DNA of 12,075 bases, taken from positions 1 through 12,075 of the forward strand of contig JABGTH010000321.1 of the NCBI GenBank assembly GCA_018647275.1, in the 5' to 3' direction. Both the position numbers and the translations under genes were made by a program. This stretch comes from Paracoccaceae bacterium (GTDB lineage: Bacteria; Pseudomonadota; Alphaproteobacteria; Rhodobacterales; Rhodobacteraceae). Under the pieces are notes generated by a model. The model had not been told where the DNA came from. It did not search any database and saw only the letters and a program-made list of their open reading frames with translations. Below are positions 1-7,857 of the stretch, piece after piece (positions within the stretch are counted from its first letter, which is position 1; each line of letters begins with the position of its first letter).

Positions 1-15
1 AATAGGAAGACCTCC

Positions 16-636
16 ATGACAATCAAAGCCGTCGTTTTTGACATTGGAAATGTATTCATAGGCTGGCAGCCCGAACAGTTTTTTGACAGCGTTATTGGCG
101 AAAAATGCCGTCGCGGTTTTTTTGCCGCTGTTGATTTGCACGGAATGAACGACCGGATTGATGCTGGGGCACCGTTTAAAGAGACGCTGGATCAAACAGC
201 GAAAGACAACCCAGACTGGGCTGATGAGTTACAAATCTGGCAGGACCGCTGGATTGAAATGGCCGCCCCTTTGATCCCACATTCAGAACGTCTGATGTAT
301 GCATTGCAGGCCAAAGGCATTCCAGTTTTCTCTCTAACGAACTTTGGCATTCAGACTTACGATCTGGCGGCAGAGACATACCCATTCATGCGCAAATTTG
401 ACCGTGATTTTATCTCTGGTCATATGGGTGTCATCAAACCAGCCGCATTGATTTACCAAATGCTCGAAGATGGTTCTGGCTTGTCTGGCGACGAATTGAT
501 TTTTGCGGATGATCGCACCGACAACGTCGCTGCCGCCGATGCACGCGGTTGGAAAACGCATTTGTTTGAACACCCTCAGGGTTGGGCAGATCGTCTTGTG
601 GCTGAAGGGCTATTGACCGAAGCCGAAGCAAAATGA
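16..636 (+). CDS. HAD-family hydrolase (YihX-like phosphatase)
   Basis: This 206-residue protein has the motif order of the haloacid dehalogenase superfamily, subfamily IA. Motif I is DIGNV, with the predicted nucleophile Asp9. Motif II is SLTN around Thr108, motif III is the lysine of VIKPA (Lys141), and motif IV is FADDRTDN (Asp165, Asp166, Asp169), which binds Mg2+. The general layout resembles E. coli YihX, a sugar-phosphate phosphatase; as in that group, the residue two after the nucleophile is Gly rather than Asp. Family knowledge supports a cytoplasmic phosphoryl-transfer enzyme, but the substrate cannot be read from the sequence. The ATG has a purine-rich GGAAG about six bases upstream. 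Its stop overlaps the start of the next gene in ATGA, so translation is probably coupled. Confidence 0.88.
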   Translation: MTIKAVVFDIGNVFIGWQPEQFFDSVIGEKCRRGFFAAVDLHGMNDRIDAGAPFKETLDQTAKDNPDWADELQIWQDRWIEMAAPLIPHSERLMYALQAKGIPVFSLTNFGIQTYDLAAETYPFMRKFDRDFISGHMGVIKPAALIYQMLEDGSGLSGDELIFADDRTDNVAAADARGWKTHLFEHPQGWADRLVAEGLLTEAEAK

Positions 637-1553
637 CCTCTGTTCCGTTTATACCATTTGAAGAGGGAGAAGCGCTCCTTGGCTGGATTGGTCTAACCGA
701 TGCGTTGGCCACCGGGCACAACCTACCCAAAGCAGAAATTGGAGACACATTTTTGTATCGTGGCTCAGACACTTTACTAAGCCGCTCAGCTTGGATCGAT
801 GGACTGGGCATCGCCGTTAAGACCGCAACGATTTTTCCAAACAATCCATCTGCATCTAAACCGGTGGTCAACGGTGGCGTGAATTTATATTCCGATACCG
901 ATGGTACTTTAGAAGCCATCGTTGATTTTCATCTCGTAACCAAATGGAAAACAGCTGGCGACAGCATAACGGCGGCACGCCGCCTAGCACGTCCTAACAG
1001 CCGCAACATTTTGATTGTAGGCGCAGGCACGGTAGGCCGCTCACTGCATGACGCATACAGCGCAGCCTTTCCAAACGCCCAGTTCACAGTCTGGAACCGC
1101 ACAACAAAAAACGCTGAGTTGATGGCAGTCGAACGCCCCACACTTTCTGTTGCCACCGATTTAGAACACGCAGTGCGCAACGCAGACATCGTCACCTCCG
1201 CGACCATGTCGACCCAACCATTAATCAAAGGCGAGTGGTTGCAAGCAGGCCAACACATCGACCTTATCGGCGCATACCGTCCGGACATGCGCGAAGTAGA
1301 CAATGCAGCACTACAGCGCTCACGCATTTTTGTAGACAGCATAGACACAACTGTCGGGCACATCGGTGAAATTAAAATACCAACTGAGGCGGGCGCAATA
1401 TCGGCCAACGATATCGTTGCAGACTACTATAATATTTCAAATTTCACCCGCCAGTCAGACGACGAAATCACTTTGTTCAAGAACGGTGGTGGCGCACATC
1501 TCGATCTGATGACCAGCCGTTTTATTTTGGATCGCTGGAGAGCCAAGCAGTGA
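633..1553 (+). CDS. Ornithine cyclodeaminase / mu-crystallin family NAD(P)-binding protein
   Basis: The 306-residue protein has an N-terminal substrate domain, a Rossmann fold beginning at GAGTVG (residues 130-135), and a C-terminal return segment with DEITLFKNGG. Lys63, in GIAVKTA, aligns with the conserved lysine of the family, and IGAYRPDMRE corresponds to the usual GS(F)xPDMRE segment. Family members include ornithine cyclodeaminase, alanine dehydrogenase, and ketimine or pyrroline-2-carboxylate reductases. The usual RTAA(A/T)S carboxylate-binding stretch is WKTAGDS here (Lys106 where Arg is normal), so a classical ornithine activity should not be assumed. The first four bases overlap the HAD gene, and its TGA overlaps the start of the hydrolase gene by one base, giving a three-gene operon. 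Family is sure; substrate is open. Confidence 0.87.
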   Translation: MTSVPFIPFEEGEALLGWIGLTDALATGHNLPKAEIGDTFLYRGSDTLLSRSAWIDGLGIAVKTATIFPNNPSASKPVVNGGVNLYSDTDGTLEAIVDFHLVTKWKTAGDSITAARRLARPNSRNILIVGAGTVGRSLHDAYSAAFPNAQFTVWNRTTKNAELMAVERPTLSVATDLEHAVRNADIVTSATMSTQPLIKGEWLQAGQHIDLIGAYRPDMREVDNAALQRSRIFVDSIDTTVGHIGEIKIPTEAGAISANDIVADYYNISNFTRQSDDEITLFKNGGGAHLDLMTSRFILDRWRAKQ

Positions 1554-2473
1554 TGTGGAGCTGCTTGATATTGGGTGCCTTTATCGCAATCCCTTTGATA
1601 GTTGAACTGACGCGCCGCTCTATGAATTCGACTGATCGCGACACTGCCTCTGGCCAGTTCGCGCATCTGTCACAGGGGATCACGCATTACGAATGGTTTG
1701 GCCCAAAACGCGGACCAATCGTTGTCTGCATTCACGGCTTAACAACTCCGTCTATCGTTTGGGGCAGTTTATCAAAAGGCTTAGCATTGATGGGGTGCCG
1801 AGTTTTAACATATGATTTGTACGGTCGCGGGTACTCTGACAGGCCACGAGGCAAACAGAACGAGGCCTTCTTTACACAACAATTAGATGACCTTCTACGA
1901 CACGAAGACATCACAGGCACAATTTCAATTGTTGGCTATTCAATGGGGGGTGCCATTGCATCGGCTTTTGCAGCAACGCAGCCTGAACGTATCGGCCAAT
2001 TAGTCTTATTGGCACCAGCTGGAATGGAAATTGTATCTGGAAAACTTGTGAAGTTCATCGTGGGCACGCCAATTATTGGTGATTGGCTGATGCTAGCGTT
2101 TTACCCAAACGAATTGCGTAGAGGCATTCAGGCAGAACGAAAACTGCCCACACATGTTCCCAAAATCTCTGATCAACAAGAACGCGAGTTGCGCCATCGC
2201 GGCTTTGTACCTGCAGTATTGTCTAGCATGCGCGGATTGCTCGGCAAATCCCAACAAGAGGAACACAACGCAATTCACCATGCGGGTCTTCCGGTGCTGG
2301 CCATCTGGGGACGCGACGATGCAGTAATCCCACTTACAGCCGCTGACACCTTAACAAGCTGGTCACCAACGACCGTGCAAGTGATCGTAAACAATGCGGG
2401 CCATGGCTTACCCTATACCCACCCAACGCAAGTGTTAGAAATTATTCGCAAAGCTATGTCTGCACAAAGTTAA
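1553..2473 (+). CDS. Alpha/beta hydrolase with N-terminal membrane anchor
   Basis: The 306-residue protein has an alpha/beta-hydrolase core. A CIHGLT oxyanion segment lies near residue 61. The nucleophile elbow GYSMGG has its Ser at about residue 130. An acid lies in WGRDDAVIP (Asp255 or 256), and the catalytic His is in NAGHG (about residue 284). The first 19 or so residues are hydrophobic and followed by TRR, suggesting a signal anchor with the enzyme domain on the periplasmic side; this is inference. I chose ATG 1553, which overlaps the upstream TGA as TGATG. A GTG at 1550, one codon earlier, is also possible. The substrate (ester, lactone, epoxide or haloalkane) cannot be told. The stop lies in a TTAA shared with the convergent transporter gene. 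Confidence 0.87.
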   Translation: MWSCLILGAFIAIPLIVELTRRSMNSTDRDTASGQFAHLSQGITHYEWFGPKRGPIVVCIHGLTTPSIVWGSLSKGLALMGCRVLTYDLYGRGYSDRPRGKQNEAFFTQQLDDLLRHEDITGTISIVGYSMGGAIASAFAATQPERIGQLVLLAPAGMEIVSGKLVKFIVGTPIIGDWLMLAFYPNELRRGIQAERKLPTHVPKISDQQERELRHRGFVPAVLSSMRGLLGKSQQEEHNAIHHAGLPVLAIWGRDDAVIPLTAADTLTSWSPTTVQVIVNNAGHGLPYTHPTQVLEIIRKAMSAQS

Positions 2474-3705
2474 GCAGCGACTGCGAGAGGGCGTTCGCGG
2501 ATTGGCAGATGTACAACCGCACTGAAGGCTCCCACCCCTACACCAATCCACCAAACAGCAGTATAATCGCCGTACATATCGTAAAGGCGACCACCCAACC
2601 AAACACCAAGAAAGCTTCCCAACTGGTGACTGAAAAACACGATGCCATACAGCGTTCCCATATAACGAAGACCGTAAATGTGTGCGACTAAACCAGACGT
2701 TAACGGCACCGTTGCCAACCAGAGTGACCCCATAGCAACTGAAAAAATGACAACTGAAAGCGGTGTAATAGGAAACAAGATAAACAATCCTGCAATGATT
2801 GTTCGACCCAGATATACACCTGCCAAAAGATGCTTTTTGGAGTATCGATTTCCAGCCCACCCAGCAGCCAAAGTACCAAAAATGTTAGCCGCACCGATCA
2901 ATGAAATGGCGATCGCTCCTAATGCAGATGCCGTTGTGATACCCATGCTATGCAGCACACCGCCTGCCATGATAGGACCACACATTTCCGTCACAAATGC
3001 TGGGAAGTGCGCCGTGATAAACCCCAGCTGATAGCCACAAGAAAAGAACCCTAAAAAAATCAGCGTATATGATGGGTCCTTGAACGCTTTGATCAAAATT
3101 TGGGCAAGGCTTTCTTCCAATTCCGCTTTGCTTACCATCACCGGCGCACGCATCAATGGCAGTGCAAATATCAAGGAAACGATGGCGGCAGCGAAAACTA
3201 TGAAAACCGATTGCCATGTCATCAGTGTCATCAAGTACTCAGCCAAAGGTGCACCAAACACCTGTCCAACACTGCCAGCTGCGGTAGCAATGGCCAAAGA
3301 CATCGATCGGTTTTCATCCAAAGACGCACGGCCAACAATCGCCAAGATCACGCCAAAACCCGTACCTGCAATCCCAAACCCAACAAGCCACGCATAGGCT
3401 TGATGCTCACCCGGCGTCACACCATTGGCGGACATCACCATGCCCAAGGCGTACACAAGCGCACCAATAATGATGGCTTTGCGATCACCAATCTTTTCTG
3501 CGATAGCCCCAAATATCGGTTGCCCAATACCCCATGCCAAATTTTGAATCGCGATAGCCAAAGAAAACTCGCTGCGTAGCCAATTGAACTCTTCAGCGAT
3601 TGGAATTTGGAAAACCCCAAAGGACGCGCGCACTGCAAAGCTGACCATGATAATCAAACAGCCCACCAATAAGACGGGGTTCATTATGGATGTACGTTTT
3701 TGCAT
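2470..3705 (-). CDS. Major facilitator superfamily transporter (monocarboxylate-transporter-like)
   Basis: The protein has 411 residues from the chosen start and consists almost wholly of hydrophobic segments, consistent with about 12 transmembrane helices. The first-helix signature VRASFGVF (residues 25-32) and the loop 2-3 motif GAIAEKIGDRK (residues 66-76) are typical of bacterial MFS proteins of the MCT/oxalate-formate type, which import small carboxylates. The substrate is not determinable. I chose ATG 3705 because AAGGA sits seven or eight bases upstream. An in-frame GTG at 3780 would add 25 polar residues not expected of the family. It is transcribed divergently from zapE, and its TAA interlocks with the TAA of the upstream-region hydrolase gene, leaving no room for a terminator between them. 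Confidence 0.88.
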   Translation of the reverse strand: MQKRTSIMNPVLLVGCLIIMVSFAVRASFGVFQIPIAEEFNWLRSEFSLAIAIQNLAWGIGQPIFGAIAEKIGDRKAIIIGALVYALGMVMSANGVTPGEHQAYAWLVGFGIAGTGFGVILAIVGRASLDENRSMSLAIATAAGSVGQVFGAPLAEYLMTLMTWQSVFIVFAAAIVSLIFALPLMRAPVMVSKAELEESLAQILIKAFKDPSYTLIFLGFFSCGYQLGFITAHFPAFVTEMCGPIMAGGVLHSMGITTASALGAIAISLIGAANIFGTLAAGWAGNRYSKKHLLAGVYLGRTIIAGLFILFPITPLSVVIFSVAMGSLWLATVPLTSGLVAHIYGLRYMGTLYGIVFFSHQLGSFLGVWLGGRLYDMYGDYTAVWWIGVGVGAFSAVVHLPIRERPLAVAA

Positions 3706-3731
3706 CTGTGTCCTTGGCTTTTTTTCATGCC

Positions 3732-3759
3732 ACGTTACGCCTAATACCCCACAGGTCAA
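3732..3759 (-). promoter_or_regulatory. Candidate promoter of the MFS transporter gene
   Basis: Read on the minus strand, TTGACC (3759-3754) and TAACGT (3737-3732) are separated by 16 bases and lie 27 bases or more upstream of the chosen ATG. The -35 box is good and the -10 box is weak. This is the only sigma-70-like pair I could pick out in the 126-bp divergent gap with zapE. It is a pattern match only. Confidence 0.33.
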
Positions 3760-3831
3760 TTCAGCATTTATTATGAACACATCACCAACAGCGATCTTTC
3801 AATAAATCTGCGCCCAATGTATGTCCTTCAT

Positions 3832-4902
3832 ATGACCACCTTAATCCAAATTTATGCGGATCTAATAGCGGACGGGAGCCTAAACCCCGATCCCGCACAA
3901 GAAGCCGTTCTACCGGAATTCGAACGTATCCGTGCCGAGGTATCTCAACCTGTCAAAACAGGTTGGTTTCGCAAAGCTCTCGAACCACCAATGGGTCTTT
4001 ACTTATGGGGCGGGGTTGGGCGCGGTAAATCAATGCTCATGGATTTATTTGCACAGAACCTCGGTGATGTGCCGGTCCGGCGTGTCCACTTTCATGCCTT
4101 CATGCAGGAAATTCAGGCCGCAATGCATGCCGCTCGCGCTACTGGTGTCGACGATCCAATTGCGCCTGTCGCGGCCGCAGTCATAGCGCAGGTAAAGGTT
4201 CTAGCATTCGATGAAATGCAGATCACAGACATCACAGATGCTATGATCGTTGGCCGCCTGTTTGAGGCATTGTTTGATGCTGGGGTTGTTATCATCACCA
4301 CCTCTAACCGCCTGCCCGATGATCTATACAAACATGGGTTAAACCGCGAAGCGTTCTTACCCTTCATCGGTCTGATCAAAGACAAGATGAACCTTTGGGA
4401 GTTGGTCAGCCCGACAGATTACCGACAAGATCGTCTTTCAGGGTCCCAAATCTATTTCACGCCGTCCAACGCACAAGCTCACGTGGCCATGGACAGTGTG
4501 TGGAATGATCTGACTGGTGGCCCATCAGAGCCACTAACACTGTGCGTCAAAGGCCGTGACGTCATGCTACCCCAGTTTCGCAATGGCATCGCCCGTACGG
4601 GGTTTTTTGAGCTGTGTGGCAAACCGTTGGGACCGGCAGACTACTTGGCAGTAGCAGAAGCAGTCAAAGTTCTTTTGATCGACGATATACCATGTCTCTC
4701 GCGCGATAATTTCAATGAGGCGAAACGCTTTGTCACACTCATCGATGCCCTTTATGAAGCACGCGTTCGCCTGATCTGTTCAGCCGCCGCATCTCCAGAA
4801 ATGTTATATCTAGAAGGCGAAGGAACGTTCGAGTTTGAACGCACCGCATCGCGGTTGCGCGAAATGCAAAGTGATGGATGGGGCGAACGACCTGACAGCT
4901 AG
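3832..4902 (+). CDS. zapE: AFG1-like cell division ATPase ZapE
   Basis: The 356-residue protein matches the AFG1/LACE1/ZapE family of AAA-type ATPases. Walker A is GGVGRGKS (residues 60-67), Walker B is VLAFDEM (residues 123-129), and a sensor-type TTSNR follows. The PAQEAVLPEFERIR start is typical of alphaproteobacterial members. In E. coli, ZapE associates with the division ring and destabilises FtsZ polymers; the mitochondrial homologue aids turnover of respiratory-chain subunits. I chose ATG 3832 because MTTL followed by a YADL-like helix is the family pattern. An ATG at 3817 would add five residues; neither start has a strong ribosome-binding site. The gene stands alone on this strand, divergent from the MFS transporter, and ends one base from the end of a convergent pseudogene. 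Confidence 0.93.
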   Translation: MTTLIQIYADLIADGSLNPDPAQEAVLPEFERIRAEVSQPVKTGWFRKALEPPMGLYLWGGVGRGKSMLMDLFAQNLGDVPVRRVHFHAFMQEIQAAMHAARATGVDDPIAPVAAAVIAQVKVLAFDEMQITDITDAMIVGRLFEALFDAGVVIITTSNRLPDDLYKHGLNREAFLPFIGLIKDKMNLWELVSPTDYRQDRLSGSQIYFTPSNAQAHVAMDSVWNDLTGGPSEPLTLCVKGRDVMLPQFRNGIARTGFFELCGKPLGPADYLAVAEAVKVLLIDDIPCLSRDNFNEAKRFVTLIDALYEARVRLICSAAASPEMLYLEGEGTFEFERTASRLREMQSDGWGERPDS

Positions 4903-4903
4903 T

Positions 4904-5429
4904 TTAGTTGTTGTACTGAACAACCAGCTCTTGAGGCAAAGCATCCGTATTGAAACGGCCCCATGACATCGTCAATGCGACTGGGCGCTCTAAAGTCCCC
5001 ACGTGTCAACACAGAATTCAACAATGCATAGATATAGGCGCCAGACTGACCTTCAGCCAATGCCTGGACAAGAAGTCCATGCAAGCGATCATCTGCACCA
5101 ACGCTATAGCCAAACTTAGCCAAGACATCGCTTGATAACGCACGAATATCTCGACTAGAGCCATTCAGGCGAATAGGTTGGCGCAACAACTTGCTAACAT
5201 CTTCGGAACGCGCAGCGCCACCAACAGACAACAACTATGTCTCAGAGCGTGTGACAGCAGATTCAGAATTTGAATATGTGGCCGATGGCGCATCAATCAA
5301 AGCAGCAGACTTGGTCATCTCTGTGAGTTCGTCCTCGTCACCAGCCAATCGATTTGGTGTGGGATCCGACTGTATCAGTATAAGCCCAATCGTAACGATC
5401 AAGAAGGCCGCTACGATCATCAATTTCAT
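4904..5429 (-). pseudogene. Broken gene for a membrane-anchored or secreted hypothetical protein
   Basis: An ATG at 5429 opens a frame with a hydrophobic N-terminal helix (MKLMIVAAFLIVTIGLILI) and a polar linker. It is interrupted after 64 codons by TAG at 5237-5235. The same frame continues with a well-formed domain containing VLAKFGYSVGADDRLHG and LVQALAEGQSGAYI. Near 4981-4990 the frame is lost. Dropping one base at the CCC there (GCGCCCAG) gives a more natural ending, GRFNTDALPQELVVQYNN, with TAA at 4906-4904. That stop falls one base beyond the end of zapE, as expected of an intact convergent gene. The repaired protein would be about 174 residues. The TAG is one transition from CAG (Gln). 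I do not recognise a named family. Sequencing error could explain the frameshift, but the stop is a second, independent lesion. Confidence 0.72.
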
Positions 5430-5539
5430 GTTTGAAGAATAGCCTTATTGGGTCGAACCAAAAGATCAGTCAAACGTGAACACATTTTCTTCGCGCCGTT
5501 TCATACTGCTTTCCCCAGGAACCATGCAGGCAGCTTCAT
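5426..5539 (-). pseudogene. Possible tiny ORF with in-frame TGA, coupled to the downstream broken gene
   Basis: Between folC and the broken gene, an ATG at 5539 encodes MKLPAWFLGKAV and then meets TGA (5503-5501). The same frame continues for 24 codons, including RLTDLLVRPNKAILQT, and ends in a TGA that overlaps the next gene's ATG (ATGA at 5429-5426). The continuous frame and the stop-start overlap suggest a small translationally coupled gene, possibly damaged by a C-to-T change (CGA to TGA). Alternatives are two separate peptides, or a shifted peptide MKRREENVFTFD starting at 5504 in an ATGA overlap. The ORF is too short to be sure it was ever a gene. Confidence 0.25.
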
Positions 5540-5617
5540 GCCACCTGTTTTATTGTAAATGAAACTACATATACGCAGATCAACATCCTGATGAATCGGT
5601 CTAGATCGAGAAAAGAA

Positions 5618-6892
5618 CTAACCGTTCTCGCGCAGAATAGCTCCGGCGAGGTAAAGTGACCCACAGATCAAAATTCGCGCATCAGATTGCCTGGCTAAAA
5701 TCACCTCAACTGCTGACATTACGCTATCCGCTTCATTCGCATCCATGCCAACATCTCGCGCTGCCTTTGCAGTTACCCCTGCAGGCAACGTATTTACCTC
5801 ATCTGGAATGGAGACCGCGGTTAGACTTGCAGCGTGCAGCACTAATGGCTCCAAATAACCACTGATGTCCTTGGTGTTCAGCATCCCGCAAATCAGATGA
5901 GTTGGCCGCGTTGGCAATCGCGTCAACGTTTCCGCCAAAGTACCAGCACATGCAGCATTATGACCACCATCCAACCAGAATTCTGCATCAGGTGCTGCAT
6001 CAATCAATGGACCATGAGACAAATTTTGCATGCGCGCAGCCCACGTCACATTTATTGGAACCGCTTCACAGGCATCTTCACCAAAACCAAGGTGGCGCAA
6101 GGCTGTAATTGCCGTCCCCGCATTCTGGAATTGATGCGCACCCATCAATGCAGGCGGCGGCAAATCCAATAGGCCCGTTTCATCCTGATAAATCAAACGA
6201 CCACGTTCTTCCCATGCATCCCAATGTTGGCCTTGAACAAGCATTGGCGCACCCAAACGTTCAGCGCGCGCCTCAATGACTTCCATCGCATCGTCGGGTT
6301 GACGTGTTATGATCGCAGGCACACAGCGCTTCAAGATACCGGCCTTTTCACCTGCGATTTCTGCAACCGTATTGCCCAAAAACTGCGGGTGATCGAACGA
6401 CACAGGTGTAATGATTGTAAGTGCAGGTTTGGCAAAAACATTGGTCGCATCAACACGACCACCCAAGCCAACCTCAAGCAAAGTGTAATCTGCAGGAGTA
6501 CGAGCAAACGCCAAGATTGCAGCACAGGTCGTAATCTCAAAATACGTGATCGTCTCACCGTTATTTGCCGCGTAACACTCGTCCAGAATATCAGTCAGCG
6601 CATCTTCGGTGATCAATGAACCTGCAACTCGGATACGTTCATGAAACCGCGCAAGGTGCGGGGATGTATAGGCGTGAACACGTTGTCCCGCGCCCTCTAA
6701 ACCCGCACGGATCATCGCTAGGGTCGACCCTTTGCCATTGGTTCCGGCGATATGAATCACAGGTGGTAGATCGTCTTGAGGATTTCCCAAGGCCTCAAGT
6801 AAACGCCAAACGCGGTCCAAAGTCAGATCAATGATCTTTGGGTGCAAGGCCATCATACGCGCAAGAATTGCGTCAGATGTTGTTCCACTCAT
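5618..6892 (-). CDS. folC: Bifunctional folylpolyglutamate synthase / dihydrofolate synthase
   Basis: The 424-residue protein has the Mur-ligase-like architecture of FolC. The P-loop is GTNGKGST (residues 50-57). EVGLGGRVDATN (140-151) and SFDH (165-168) bind Mg2+ and ATP. GEKAG contains the lysine (183) expected to be carbamylated, and WLDGGHN (306-312) lies at the start of the C-terminal domain. The enzyme adds glutamate to dihydropteroate and extends the gamma-glutamyl tail of folates in the cytosol, using ATP. The length is normal. Its ATG overlaps the accD stop as ATGA, the common accD-folC arrangement, and implies coupled translation. No strong terminator follows: a short AGAAC/GTTCT hairpin over its stop codon, ending in a few T residues, is marginal. 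Confidence 0.96.
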   Translation of the reverse strand: MSGTTSDAILARMMALHPKIIDLTLDRVWRLLEALGNPQDDLPPVIHIAGTNGKGSTLAMIRAGLEGAGQRVHAYTSPHLARFHERIRVAGSLITEDALTDILDECYAANNGETITYFEITTCAAILAFARTPADYTLLEVGLGGRVDATNVFAKPALTIITPVSFDHPQFLGNTVAEIAGEKAGILKRCVPAIITRQPDDAMEVIEARAERLGAPMLVQGQHWDAWEERGRLIYQDETGLLDLPPPALMGAHQFQNAGTAITALRHLGFGEDACEAVPINVTWAARMQNLSHGPLIDAAPDAEFWLDGGHNAACAGTLAETLTRLPTRPTHLICGMLNTKDISGYLEPLVLHAASLTAVSIPDEVNTLPAGVTAKAARDVGMDANEADSVMSAVEVILARQSDARILICGSLYLAGAILRENG

Positions 6893-7797
6893 TTTTCGGC
6901 GTCAGCTGTTTCTAGCTCTGGTGCTGGCAAATCACCTTTGATCTCTGGGCTCATGCCCATCAGCATCCGAACAATCGTTATTAACTCTCCACGCATTTCA
7001 GTACGCGGCGTCACACGATCCATCATACCATGATCCAATAAGTATTCCGCACGCTGGAACCCCTCTGGTAATTTTTCACGAATGGTTTGTTCGATAACAC
7101 GTGGACCAGCAAAGCAGATTAACGCGTTTGGTTCAGCGATATGCACATCGCCCAACATTGCATAACTTGCAGTAACGCCACCTGTTGTTGGGTGCGTTAG
7201 GACAACAATGTACGGAAGCCCTGCTTCTTTCAGCATCTGGATCGCAACAGTTGAGCGTGGCATTTGCATCAATGACAAAATGCCTTCCTGCATGCGCGCG
7301 CCACCAGCGGCTGAAAACAAAATCAATGGGCATTTAGCTTTAACTGCAGCTTCAGCGGCTGCAATGATAGCGTTGCCCACATACATGCCCATAGAACCAC
7401 CCATGAACGAGAAATCTTGCGCAGCTGCCACAATCCGCGTGCGACCAATATCACCGGTGCCAACCAGCATCGCGTCTTTTTCGCCAGTGCTTTTTTGTGC
7501 CGCCTTCATACGATCAGGATATTTTTTCTGATCGCGGAATGTCAGAGGGTCGTCAATTGGGTTCGGCACATTTATTTCAGCATAAATGCCACCATCAAAT
7601 AAAGAAATAAATCGATCACGCGGCGTTATAGCCATGTGGTGACCACAGCTGGTGCAGACGTTCAGGTTGTCCGACATTTCACGATGAAATAGCATCGTGC
7701 CACACTCTTTGCACTTGGTCCAAAGGTTATCAGGCGTTTCGCGACGTGAGAAAATTGAGTTAATCCGCGGCCGGACGTAGTTGGAAATCCAGTTCAT
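6889..7797 (-). CDS. accD: Acetyl-CoA carboxylase carboxyltransferase subunit beta
   Basis: The 302-residue protein begins with the AccD signature MNWISNYVRP and a four-cysteine zinc ribbon (Cys29, Cys32, Cys48, Cys51). The carboxyltransferase domain follows, with FMGGSMG, SAAGGARMQEG and TTGGVTASYA motifs. With AccA it transfers carboxyl from biotin-carboxyl carrier protein to acetyl-CoA, forming malonyl-CoA, the committed step of fatty-acid synthesis in the cytosol. The length is typical. AGGGA lies about nine bases and AAAGG about one base before the ATG. It lies 60 bp downstream of the CPBP gene, with a candidate promoter of its own between them, and it overlaps folC by four bases. In many related genomes accD follows trp genes, which are not seen here. 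Confidence 0.97.
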   Translation of the reverse strand: MNWISNYVRPRINSIFSRRETPDNLWTKCKECGTMLFHREMSDNLNVCTSCGHHMAITPRDRFISLFDGGIYAEINVPNPIDDPLTFRDQKKYPDRMKAAQKSTGEKDAMLVGTGDIGRTRIVAAAQDFSFMGGSMGMYVGNAIIAAAEAAVKAKCPLILFSAAGGARMQEGILSLMQMPRSTVAIQMLKEAGLPYIVVLTHPTTGGVTASYAMLGDVHIAEPNALICFAGPRVIEQTIREKLPEGFQRAEYLLDHGMMDRVTPRTEMRGELITIVRMLMGMSPEIKGDLPAPELETADAEK

Positions 7798-7828
7798 ACC
7801 TTTGGTCCCTTTGGGGTCTGTTGTACTT

Positions 7829-7857
7829 CAGATAATCTGACAGCGCGATAAATGCAA
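7829..7857 (-). promoter_or_regulatory. Candidate accD promoter with an overlapping palindrome
   Basis: On the minus strand TTGCAT (7857-7852) and TATCTG (7834-7829) are 17 bases apart, about 31 bases upstream of the accD ATG. The -10 box sits inside a 13-bp palindrome, TCAGAT-A-ATCTGA (7828-7840), which is a natural shape for a repressor operator. Both are pattern matches within a 60-bp gap. I cannot name a regulator. Confidence 0.35.

Noticed and set aside
929..1408. 159-codon minus-strand open frame inside the cyclodeaminase gene
   Set aside because: It is a shadow of a strongly supported plus-strand gene and shows no motif of its own.
3100..3579. 159-codon plus-strand open frame opposite the MFS transporter
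   Set aside because: It is antisense to a clear membrane transporter, and its His/Gln/Thr-rich composition is what the reverse complement of hydrophobic codons gives.
5235..5237. TAG read as pyrrolysine or a programmed readthrough site
   Set aside because: No known readthrough context or suppressor system is visible, and a second lesion downstream makes decay simpler.
5607..5630. Inverted repeat CGAGAA/TTCTCG, with an inner AGAAC/GTTCT, over the folC stop as a terminator
   Set aside because: The stem is only 5-6 bp and the T-run is short, so it is too weak to list as a terminator.
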